Shown here one piece after another: positions 55,897 to 64,000 of a stretch of DNA of 64,000 nt. Positions within the stretch are counted from its first letter, which is position 1. Each line of letters begins with the position of its first letter. The position numbers were made by a program, and so were the translations under genes. The DNA comes from Glebionis coronaria. Its lineage: Eukaryota; Streptophyta; Magnoliopsida; Asterales; Asteraceae. The notes under the pieces are model-generated. The model searched no databases and was not told where the DNA came from. It saw only the letters and a program-made list of their open reading frames with translations. Location of the stretch: assembly GCA_025667525.1 (NCBI GenBank), contig CM046882.1:19542488-19606487 (forward strand), read 5' to 3'.

Positions 55897-58800
55897 CTAT
55901 TGAGACGGTTGGACTGGTTCCAAGTAAACCACATCCACCGTTTCCATCTGATCACTCTCCAACTCAACATACGGCTTTAAACGGTGTCCATTAACTTTAA
56001 AAGGTTCTCCACCCACCATATTTTTTATTTCAATGGCTCCGTATGGAGAGACTTGAGTCACTATGTATGGACCCGTCCATTTACTTCTCAATTTTCCAGG
56101 AAAAAGCTTAAGTCTAGCATTGAATAACCAAACTTTTTGACCAACCAAGAAGGACTTCTTGGTGATGTGTCGATCATGAAAAGCTTTGGTTTTCTCCTTA
56201 TAAATCCTAGAACTCTCATAAGCATCTCGTCTAATCTCATCTAGTTCAGATAATTGAAGTTTCCTAGAACTACCCGCTTTCTCTAAATCCAAATTAACAG
56301 TCTTAATCGCCCATTCAGCCCTATGCTCTATCTCAACCGGTAAATGACACGCCTTGCCATATACCAACTTATACGGTGACATACCAATAGGAGTCTTAAA
56401 AGCCGTCCTATATGCCCACAAAGCATCATCTAACCTCAAGGACCAATCTTTCCTATCACTACGGACAGTCTTTTCTAAGATTCGCTTAATCACCCTATTA
56501 GATACTTCCACCTGTCCACTAGTCTGTGGGTGATAAGGGGTAGCTATCCTATGATTAACTCCATAGTGTTTCAGTAATTTTCCAAATCTAAAGTTCTTAA
56601 AGTGGGAACCCCCATCACTAATTATAGCCTTAGGAATACCATGTCTAGCAAAGATATTCTTCTTAACAAACTTAAGAACTACACTATGGTCATTTGTTCT
56701 AGTCGCCTCAGCCTCTACCCACTTAGACACATAATCAACTGCCACTAAAATGTACACATTGCCATGGGAAGTGGGGAATGGTCCCATAAAATCAATACCC
56801 CACACGTCAAAGATCTCAACAACAAGTCTAGGATTCATAGGCATTTGATCACGCCTTGAAATCCCTCCAACTTGTTGGCAACGAATACATGCTTTCACAA
56901 AAGACTGGGCATCCTTGAATATAGTCGGCCAAAAGAAACTGCTTTGTAGGATCTTATGCCCAGTTTTCGTAGCACCAAAGTGACCACCACATGCATAAGA
57001 ATGGAAATAAGCCAATATGTCCATATGCTCATGGTCAGGAACACATCTCCTAACAACTTGGTCAGCACATACCTTATATAGCTCCGGATCCTCCCAAAAA
57101 TAATGCTTCAACTGAGAGAAGAAGTATTTTCTTTGTTGTTTGGACCAAAAATCTGGAAGCTTTTTAACAGCTAGGTAATTAACTATATTTGCGTACCAAG
57201 GAACCTTAGAAACCTCAAATAAACTTTCATCCGGAAAGCTTTCCTTAATCACATCAGAAGGGTTGAACGGCGGAGGGATAATTCTAGACAAATGGTCGGC
57301 AACTACATTTTCTGACCCCTTTTTATCCCGAATTTCTAGATTAAATTCCTGTAAAAGCAAAATCCACCTAAGCAACCTCGGTTTTGTCTCTTTCTTAGTC
57401 AACAAATGTCTTAAGGCACTATGATCTGAAAATACTATCACCTTAGAATGCCCCCAAATATAGGACCTAAACTTATCAAGAGCAAAAACCACAGCTAACA
57501 ACTCTTTTTCAGTAGTGGTGTAATTCATTTGTGCTTCTGAAAAAGTCTTACTAGCGTAAAAGATCACAACGGGTTTCTTATCGACCCGCTGTCCTAAAAC
57601 CGCCCCAGCGGCATAATCACTCGCATCACACATGATCTCGAAAGGCTTCGACCAATCAGGTGATTGCAGAATAGGGGCTTCTACAAGCTTTTGCTTAAGC
57701 ATGTTGAATGCTTTAAGACATGATTCATTAAAATCAAAGCGTGCATCTTTTAAGAGTAGATTGCAAAGAGGCTTTGATATAGCACTAAAATCTTTAATAA
57801 ATCGCCTATAGAACCCGGCATGACCAAGAAAAGAACGCACGCCTTTGACGGTAGTGGGAGGAGGAAGGGTTGAAATTACTTGAACTTTGGCACGATCAAC
57901 CTCAAATCCTTTTTCAGACACAACATGCCCTAATACAATTCCCTCTCGAACCATGAAATGGCTCTTCTCCCAACTAAGCACCAAATTAGTTTCGGTGCAT
58001 CTTTTTAACACACTTTCAAGCTGATCAAGGCAGCTTTCAAAGGATTGACCAAAGATGGAGAAATCATCCATAAATATCTCTACAGATTCTCCAACCATGT
58101 CAGAAAAGATACTCATCATACACCGCTGAAAGGTAGCAGGTGCATTACACAGGCCAAAAGGCATTCTTCGAAATGCAAACGTTCCATAAGGACATGTAAA
58201 CGTAGTTTTGGCCTGGTCATCAGGATGGATGGGTATTTGATTATAACCGGAGTACCCATCCAAGAAGCAATAGAATTTCTTACCAGAAAGCTTCTCAACT
58301 ATTTGATCAATGAAAGGTAGTGGGAAGTGATCTTTAGATGTGGCATTATTCAGCTTACGGTAATCTATACAAACTCTCCACCCAGTAACTGGTCGGGTTG
58401 TGAGCTTTTCCCCATTCTCGGTTTCTACAACGGTGATTCCGGCCTTTTTAGGCACCGTTTGAGTAGGACTTACCCATTTACTATCCGAGATGGGATAGAT
58501 GATACCGGCATCTAACCATTTAAGAACTTCCGTCTTGACTACCTCTTTCATATTAGGATTCAGTCGCCTTTGCGCATCTCTTGCTGGCTTAATATCTGGG
58601 TCCGTAACAATTCGATGCATACATAATGAAGGGCTGATCCCTTTCAAGTCTGCAATCGTCCATCCCACTGCTGCTTTGTACTTGGAAAGCACCTTTAGAA
58701 GTGCTCCCTCTTGTGATTCAGTAAGATCAGAAGCAACAATAACGGGTAAAGTATTGTTAGGACCTAGAAAAGCATATTTGAGATTAGATGGCAAAGGTTT

Positions 58801-60027
58801 TAGTTCAAGAGTTAGAGGCACCTCTAAAGACGGCTTCGTAGCCGTGTCAAAATTAGAAGGCAAGGGCTCCACTTTATAAGACCAAGGTGGTTTTTGATGG
58901 TCCAAAGAATTGACCAAACACTCTTGAATCTCTAGAACTTCAGCAACATCAAGAATCTCCTCGTTATCACCAGTTAAATATAATTCCAAAGGATCATCCT
59001 TAAGCATACGGGAGGCATGCTTTTGAACTTCCTCATCAATCACATCTACTTGGTAACATTCATTCATCGTAGGAGAATTCATAGAATTAAACACATTCAA
59101 TCTTATCTTCTTATTACCGAATGCAATATCCATGGCGCCAGTTCGACAATTAATCCTAGCATCTATCGTGGCTAAGAATGGGCGCCCAAGGATAATAGTT
59201 GGTTGAACATCTTTGTATTGTGACTCGATGTCCATAACAAAGAAGTCAACTGGGTAATAGAAATCATCAACTTTCACAATTACATCCTCTAAGATACCTC
59301 TAGGAATTTTGGTAGATCGATCGGCTAAGGAAATAATGGTGTTTGTCTTACGAAGAGTTCCTAAGTCATACTTATCAACCAAACTAGCAGGAAGGATATT
59401 AATACTGGCACCAAGATCAAGGAGCGCCTTCTTAATGGCAATATTTCCGACCACCACTGAAATCAACGGTGCTCCAGGATCTTTGAATTTAGGAGTAAGG
59501 GAGCTAGATAAGACTGCACTAACATGCTCAGTTAGGTCAATCTTTTTAGGCAAAGACGCCTTCAGCTTCCTCTTCTGGGTACACAAATCCTTTAAAAACT
59601 TGGCATATGCAGGAATTTGCTTGATAGCATCAATAAGGGGGGGATTGATCTTAACTTGCTTGAAAGTCTCCCACATATCCTCAGCATGAGGACCCTTTTT
59701 AGCTAACTTTGCAGATGTCGATTTATCCAAAGCCGTAGGGTATGGTGTGCTGGACACACCACCTTCCTTAACTTCGGGAGATTCAGTAGCTTTAAGATTC
59801 GGTGTTGTTGGTTTAGGAAAATCATTTAACAAATCATTTACCAACTCAGAACCGGACTTAACATTATCAGAATTTTTACCTTCAACAATAATTTCGTCAT
59901 CAGTAACGAAATCCTCGACATCAGGAGAATTTGGAATTCCCTTGTCATTGTTGTAGATTTTCCCGTTTCGAAGAGATGTCACCATATTCACGTGCTCATT
60001 TCCATTTTTCTTGTGTGCGGGATTCAT
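55897..60027 (-). CDS. Athila-like pol polyprotein: protease, reverse transcriptase, RNase H, integrase
   Basis: 1376 residues without a stop. Residues 100-150 hold the pre-protease linker. The protease loop is DLGASI (204-209) with IILGRPFL at 278-285. Reverse transcriptase spans about 480-720: [36 protein letters not shown] and the FMDD active site (652-655). RNase H has D801, E840/E842, D868 and D911 (ADHLSR). Integrase has H1016, H1024, C1047, C1050 and the triad D1079, D1138, E1174 with 35 residues between the last two; [11 protein letters not shown] at 1311 opens the C-terminal part. Enzymes copy and insert the element. ATG 60027 is only the first after the gag stop: the frame extends back to gag, so a gag-pol readthrough product is likely. 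Confidence 0.95.
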   Translation of the reverse strand: MNPAHKKNGNEHVNMVTSLRNGKIYNNDKGIPNSPDVEDFVTDDEIIVEGKNSDNVKSGSELVNDLLNDFPKPTTPNLKATESPEVKEGGVSSTPYPTALDKSTSAKLAKKGPHAEDMWETFKQVKINPPLIDAIKQIPAYAKFLKDLCTQKRKLKASLPKKIDLTEHVSAVLSSSLTPKFKDPGAPLISVVVGNIAIKKALLDLGASINILPASLVDKYDLGTLRKTNTIISLADRSTKIPRGILEDVIVKVDDFYYPVDFFVMDIESQYKDVQPTIILGRPFLATIDARINCRTGAMDIAFGNKKIRLNVFNSMNSPTMNECYQVDVIDEEVQKHASRMLKDDPLELYLTGDNEEILDVAEVLEIQECLVNSLDHQKPPWSYKVEPLPSNFDTATKPSLEVPLTLELKPLPSNLKYAFLGPNNTLPVIVASDLTESQEGALLKVLSKYKAAVGWTIADLKGISPSLCMHRIVTDPDIKPARDAQRRLNPNMKEVVKTEVLKWLDAGIIYPISDSKWVSPTQTVPKKAGITVVETENGEKLTTRPVTGWRVCIDYRKLNNATSKDHFPLPFIDQIVEKLSGKKFYCFLDGYSGYNQIPIHPDDQAKTTFTCPYGTFAFRRMPFGLCNAPATFQRCMMSIFSDMVGESVEIFMDDFSIFGQSFESCLDQLESVLKRCTETNLVLSWEKSHFMVREGIVLGHVVSEKGFEVDRAKVQVISTLPPPTTVKGVRSFLGHAGFYRRFIKDFSAISKPLCNLLLKDARFDFNESCLKAFNMLKQKLVEAPILQSPDWSKPFEIMCDASDYAAGAVLGQRVDKKPVVIFYASKTFSEAQMNYTTTEKELLAVVFALDKFRSYIWGHSKVIVFSDHSALRHLLTKKETKPRLLRWILLLQEFNLEIRDKKGSENVVADHLSRIIPPPFNPSDVIKESFPDESLFEVSKVPWYANIVNYLAVKKLPDFWSKQQRKYFFSQLKHYFWEDPELYKVCADQVVRRCVPDHEHMDILAYFHSYACGGHFGATKTGHKILQSSFFWPTIFKDAQSFVKACIRCQQVGGISRRDQMPMNPRLVVEIFDVWGIDFMGPFPTSHGNVYILVAVDYVSKWVEAEATRTNDHSVVLKFVKKNIFARHGIPKAIISDGGSHFKNFRFGKLLKHYGVNHRIATPYHPQTSGQVEVSNRVIKRILEKTVRSDRKDWSLRLDDALWAYRTAFKTPIGMSPYKLVYGKACHLPVEIEHRAEWAIKTVNLDLEKAGSSRKLQLSELDEIRRDAYESSRIYKEKTKAFHDRHITKKSFLVGQKVWLFNARLKLFPGKLRSKWTGPYIVTQVSPYGAIEIKNMVGGEPFKVNGHRLKPYVELESDQMETVDVVYLEPVQPSQ

Positions 60028-60150
60028 GGTGGGGTAGCTCGGTAGCCTTCCCTCATCTCTTTTGCTTAACTGATCCGCTAATTGACCAACTTGTCTCTCA
60101 AGAGCTGCAATAGATTTAGTAGTGGTCTCGTGTCTTTGATTAGTGACCTA
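60028..60150 (-). other. In-frame gag-pol junction with single TAG
   Basis: After the TAG the frame reads [20 protein letters not shown] and on to SYPTM, with no further stop before pol. This may be a readthrough signal or a recent nonsense change of a Gln codon (CAG to TAG). Confidence 0.8.
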
Positions 60151-61536
60151 AAATTTTCTATTAATCTCTTGATTGTTGGTAGACAATGAATCCATAAGCC
60201 TATCAAACTTTCGGTCAAGGTTCAAGAGACGGTTGTCATCTTGCCCTTGGCCCTGATTTGGATATTGTTGTTGTGGCCTATGATTGTAAGAATTTGGTTG
60301 AAAATTAGATGAATCGCCACCCTCATACCTTGGTTTGTAACCATAGTGTTGTTGTTGGGCATTATTAGGGCGAGTGTCTTCATCTTTCCAACGGAAATTG
60401 GGGTGATTGCGCCATCCAGGATTGTAACTTTCGGAGAATGGGTCATTTCGTGGACGACCACCGTAGACTCCATTTACCTCCTCATTCGGTGGCACCCCCC
60501 AACTTTGACAATTATCGACAGAGTGACTCGGATCACCACACATTGAACACCCACTATGCGACACATTAGACACATTCGGAACACCTTTTCCTATATTTTT
60601 CAACAAAATATCAACTTTCTTACTTAACTCGCTAATTTCGGAATGTGTGCCACGTTGGTTAGACACATAATTGGCGGGAGATGGGTGGTTGTTTCGATCC
60701 ACTGAAGCTTGGGTCTTAGAACCTTTGCTTAGTTTTTCAAAAAACTCCCATTCTTCCTCCATAGGTCGCGAGAAAAACATACCCCCACTAGTGGCCATCA
60801 CAAATTGTTGGTTGTTATAATCCAACCCATCATAGAAGACTTTGACAAGCTCCCATTTTGGAACATCGTGATGAGGACATGTTCTTAATAACTCCTTAAG
60901 TCTATTAAATGCTTCATGAAACTGCTCTCCTGGGATTTGACGAAAGGATTTAATCTTATTTCTAATGGCAGCAGTTTTACTTATAGAATAAAATTCCTCA
61001 AGAAAAGCAGATTGCATTTCAGACCATGAGTTAATACTACCTGGCTCAAGAGATGAGAACCAGTCCTTAGCTTGATCTTTAAGTGAAAAAGGAAAAAGGC
61101 GAAGTCTTACCTCATCCTTTGTAATGTTATTAACCTGATGTGTGTCAGCAATTGAGAAGAATTCTCGCAGATGTGTGTATGGTTCCTCACGACCTCTAAA
61201 CACCGGCAAGATTGCTATGAGGTTCGGCTGGATCTTGAAGTTACTTGTAACCCCTTTAACCGGATCCGGATAAACGATAGGCGAGGGATCCTCGAAGATC
61301 CCCGGCCTGTAATAAGAATCAACACCCCGTGGTGGAGATTCTCCTCCGCTACTACTGCCGCTAGCACTTCCGCCACCATCTTCGTCACCTGGCATTTCAG
61401 CGAAAAGCTCTGCTAAACCTGAAAAATCAAGATTAGTAGAAAACTGTCGAAACGTCTTCCTTCTTAACCGTGCACTTTTCTCAACCTCAGGATCGTAAGC
61501 TAACGGTGATGTATGTCCCGATCTACGTGTGCGCAT
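60148..61536 (-). CDS. Gag protein of the Athila-like element
   Basis: 462 residues. The gag domain covers about 95-280: HLREFFSIADTHQVNN, RLRLFPFSLKDQAKDWF, then RLKELLRTCPHHDVPKW. The zinc knuckle CSMCGDPSHSVDNC (about 331-344) is CX2CX4HX4C. A Gln/Asn/Tyr-rich tail follows and ends with a probable short coiled coil. It stops at TAG (60148-60150); the same frame continues for 40 codons to the first pol ATG, so one codon separates gag from pol. The start ATG 61536 follows the leader and gives the MRTRRSGH N-terminus usual for this group. Confidence 0.92.
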   Translation of the reverse strand: MRTRRSGHTSPLAYDPEVEKSARLRRKTFRQFSTNLDFSGLAELFAEMPGDEDGGGSASGSSSGGESPPRGVDSYYRPGIFEDPSPIVYPDPVKGVTSNFKIQPNLIAILPVFRGREEPYTHLREFFSIADTHQVNNITKDEVRLRLFPFSLKDQAKDWFSSLEPGSINSWSEMQSAFLEEFYSISKTAAIRNKIKSFRQIPGEQFHEAFNRLKELLRTCPHHDVPKWELVKVFYDGLDYNNQQFVMATSGGMFFSRPMEEEWEFFEKLSKGSKTQASVDRNNHPSPANYVSNQRGTHSEISELSKKVDILLKNIGKGVPNVSNVSHSGCSMCGDPSHSVDNCQSWGVPPNEEVNGVYGGRPRNDPFSESYNPGWRNHPNFRWKDEDTRPNNAQQQHYGYKPRYEGGDSSNFQPNSYNHRPQQQYPNQGQGQDDNRLLNLDRKFDRLMDSLSTNNQEINRKF

Positions 61537-61672
61537 ACACTAACCTGCACACTCACAAGAAACAAAACAAACAAACGAAACAAAACAAAACAAGAAAAAT
61601 AAAATCTTTTTGTCTTTTTGTATTTTATTAAAGAAAAATATTAACAAAAACTCAAACGAAAAGCTCACTGAG
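61537..61672 (-). other. Leader of the Athila-like element
   Basis: Short untranslated stretch between primer site and gag, A-rich on the plus strand, with no other feature. Confidence 0.7.
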
Positions 61673-61690
61673 TCCCCGGCAGCGGCGCCA
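61673..61690 (-). other. Primer binding site (tRNA-Asp)
   Basis: On the minus strand TGGCGCCGCTGCCGGGGA matches the 3' end of plant tRNA-Asp at 17 of 18 positions, five bases after the LTR. Priming by tRNA-Asp is known for Athila-type elements. Confidence 0.88.
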
Positions 61691-61695
61691 AAATT

Positions 61696-63088
61696 TGATC
61701 GACGTCGAAGTACCGGTCAAAAATAAACCTAATTACCTTATATTAGATAGGGTAAATGGGTATCGATCCACGAGGACTATGTGGTTTTAGTTTATGTTTT
61801 GAAGTGATCACTGATCAATAAAGGTTTTGGTTTTGAAATCTGACAACTAAAATACTTTTGATAATAAAAATGCTGATTAAAAATTAAAATAATTATTAAA
61901 CTAATAGTAAAGCTAGAAAAATAAAATAAGATGTAAACAATTAAAAGAAAAATGCAATCCCTTCCAGCTCCTAATACTTATGGTTGATCACACTAATAGA
62001 TTATCGAAACTTTTTAGAACCAATTACAAAGATTATATTGATTTAATATGAATGAATTAATGTCGGCATTTATTATGTTTATCAATGACTCGCAATAATA
62101 AATCTTATACTAACCCAACCAATAATTATGTTTTAACAATTTATTTAGGTACAACTTATGTTTATTATACGACCATCTTTTTTTAACTAAATAAAATAAG
62201 TATGAATCGTTAACTAACAGTAAATTGTCTCACACAAATAATTAAACATAATATTAAGTCAATCAAAATAATTTATAAATAAATCATAAATCAATGTAAT
62301 AAAAAATATGATAACCCAAAAGTAATGATCAAACCATAAATAAAGTTATCAGAAGGAATTACAACAAAACTAGCCGGACATCATGGTGCACTCGACCCAC
62401 TGTCCGCTTTTCATCACAACAAGTCTCGTCGGTTTTTTTTTCGTTCTAGCAGTCTTTTTCTTCTCCAATGAATGATAGCAACAACCAATTGATAGCTTAA
62501 TTTTGGGCTCCAAAAAAACTGGAGTGGCGGCTGCTAAATAAATGCGCCAAAAACAATTGTGTTCCTCCTTTTTTTTATTCGGTTGTGTCTCAATGATGAC
62601 TCTTCACCATGAATTGTTGTAACCCTTGTTGCAATAAATGCGGCTCACTAAAAACACCCCCAAAAGTCACGTCTTTTTTTTTCTTTTATACTTGTAACTG
62701 GAGTCGGTTATGGTGTTGGGCCATTGGGACCAAATGGGCCAAAAGTATTATTTTTTTTTTATTTTTTTTAATTCTTTTAACATATATTAACTTTGACCCA
62801 ATAAAATATAACCCAACGCCAACAATTGCTCAACCGAAGCCCGGACAAATAAAAGATGACCGAAAATATTGCAACGCGCTCAAATCTTTTTCTTCAATAT
62901 TATTTCTTCATTTATCGGCACTCACAATGTCTTTTCTCCAAAAAATTAATTAAGCGTCCATTTTTATTCCACTTCGCTCGTAACCTACATAATCACAAAA
63001 CACACTCAAAGTACATATATAACGATAAATAAATATACAATTATGCTAAATTAACATGCTATTAGGTGTATGCAAAATACACCGATTA
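61696..63088 (-). mobile_element. 5' LTR of the Athila-like element, uninterrupted
   Basis: 1393 bp, nearly identical to the other LTR. AGA at 61998-62000 shows the site where the CACTA entered the other copy. ORF 62609-62953 is LTR sequence. Confidence 0.93.
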
Positions 63089-64000
63089 CATATCCATTTT
63101 AGTTTTTATAGAATTTAGCGGGTTGTTTAATCATTTATGTTGACACTCAAACATATATAAGTGAGTAACTTGTGGCTGAAATGTGACTCATAACAATTTT
63201 GTTTTATTAACAAATATGTGTAAATTTCTCGTATGAGTCCCACATAGGATTGATGAATGGTTTCCAAAAGATATATGTCAATGGATGTTAAAAGAGTTTC
63301 AATAGTCATCATATCTTGGAAAATTTATATGATCTTTCAAATTTTTAATACCTATTTTACCTACTAAAACTTTCATAACTTATTATCCAGTCACGACCAA
63401 ATATCAACAAAAGCTCGATGAAACTACTACCAAGGTAATACGCACAAACACATTTCGGCACAGACAAACAGTGATTGTAATTGAAAATTGAACAGGAAAT
63501 CGTGATAATTACATGACAATTTGTACTCGATAACACGATAAAATATTCATCCACTCAACATAAACAAAATTTAAATGAATCACATCATCAACGATACCAC
63601 AACCAAAAGAACTTGTTAATCAAAAGAGATTCATTATCGCTACATGATAAATAGTCATTAGCGTGTTTGTTCCAGCTTATAGCATATTTAGTTTTGGTTT
63701 TATGTTCCATAACCTCGCTTATCTTGAAACTTTGCGACTTGTATAAATTTGTCAAACGATACTACGATATGATACTACATCAAATACACTCGGAAACAAA
63801 GATGGTGACATCATTAACAACTCGGTTAAAATCAATAATTCTAATTAGATCGATGAAGTCATTTGCATCAACTCAATAATAACAAGTTAACAACCGTATG
63901 TATCCAAATTTAGCTACTAGTAAAACTTTATTAACAACGAAACTAAACATGTCGTTATCAGCTCATGAAGATTGAGATGATTTATAGAAAGTAAGTGTTA
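63089..64000 (+). repeat. Segment S2, third part, running off the window
   Basis: Begins with the right CATAT duplication, reads through the Helitron empty site at 63113/63114, and matches 22705-23590 at about 98-99%. It includes GAGTCCCACATAGG (63236), 'gtactcgataacacg' (63523), 'gcgtgtttgttcc' (63661) and 'cagctcatgaagattgagatgatttatag' near the end. The fold-back block would lie just beyond 64000. Confidence 0.85.

Larger units (their letters stand above)
47204..63088 (-). mobile_element. Athila-like Ty3 retrotransposon, nearly intact
   Basis: 15.9 kb including a nested CACTA (about 10.3 kb without it). Flanked by CATAT at 47199-47203 and 63089-63093; the paralogue has one CATAT at 21999-22003 and no insert. 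On the minus strand: LTR (63088-61696), tRNA-Asp primer site, gag, one stop, pol with protease, RT, RNase H and integrase, 1.7 kb non-coding, polypurine tract, LTR (54188-47204). The LTRs differ at roughly 1% of positions, so the insertion is young. There is no envelope-like ORF after pol, unlike some Athila elements. Confidence 0.93.

Noticed and set aside
57000..60000. Plus-strand ORFs at 58045, 58327, 58499, 59309, 59747
   Set aside because: Antisense shadows of the intact pol frame.

Overview
The window is a repeat-dominated stretch of a plant nuclear genome, probably a eudicot. It is AT-rich, with plant Ty1/copia and Ty3/Athila-type retrotransposons, CACTA, Mutator-like, hAT-like and Helitron elements, and no bacterial or viral gene organisation. 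The family (perhaps Asteraceae) is a guess from the style of the elements. No intact ordinary host gene is visible. The only small host-type ORF (a GRF zinc-finger protein at 5178-5456) lies inside a transposon, and a PPR gene fragment (37391-37830) is broken.

Under the transposons lies a head-to-tail array of a degenerate non-coding unit of roughly 2.2-2.6 kb, always in the same orientation. Pieces recur in a fixed order at about 783-2465, 4080-4400, 6845-7263, 19395-27847, 32013-36960, 39100-39905, 43830-47203 and 63089-64000. Most copies carry a plant snRNA-type promoter signature (USE-like CCCACATCG, about 26 nt, TATA) on the minus strand. In the best copies a fold-back and an A-run (T-run on the transcribed strand) follow, giving a hypothetical 105-120 nt hairpin RNA. 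A second USE/TATA pair lies on the plus strand. This is the least explained structure in the window.

Two array segments are paralogous, S1 (6845-7263, 19395-22023, 22705-about 23590) and S2 (44415-47203, 63089-64000), and each supplies the empty insertion site for elements in the other. Insertions into S1 are a 12.1 kb non-autonomous gag-protease retroelement (7264-19394, duplication AGCCG; itself split by a 2.9 kb solo LTR at 10073-12978, duplication CTCTA) and a 681-bp Helitron (22024-22704). The insertion into S2 is a 15.9 kb Athila-like element (47204-63088, duplication CATAT) with near-identical LTRs and a 1376-codon pol. A 5.6 kb CACTA element (47509-53084, duplication AGA) lies inside its left LTR, and the right LTR keeps the empty site.

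Other elements: a copia 3' end (47-782) cut by another CACTA of the same family (1-46); a Mutator-like MITE (2631-2938); a Mutator-like element (4554-6771) enclosing a second one (4850-6040) that carries the GRF ORF; a gag-only copia element (27848-32012) with a hairpin-rich 3' region; and two probable Helitron 3' ends (38885, 43664). Two tRNA-Gln-like pseudogenes lie at 38922-39092. The order of events can largely be read from the window: array, then hAT-like and small MITEs, then the S1/S2 duplication, then the large insertions, with the CACTA in the Athila LTR among the last.
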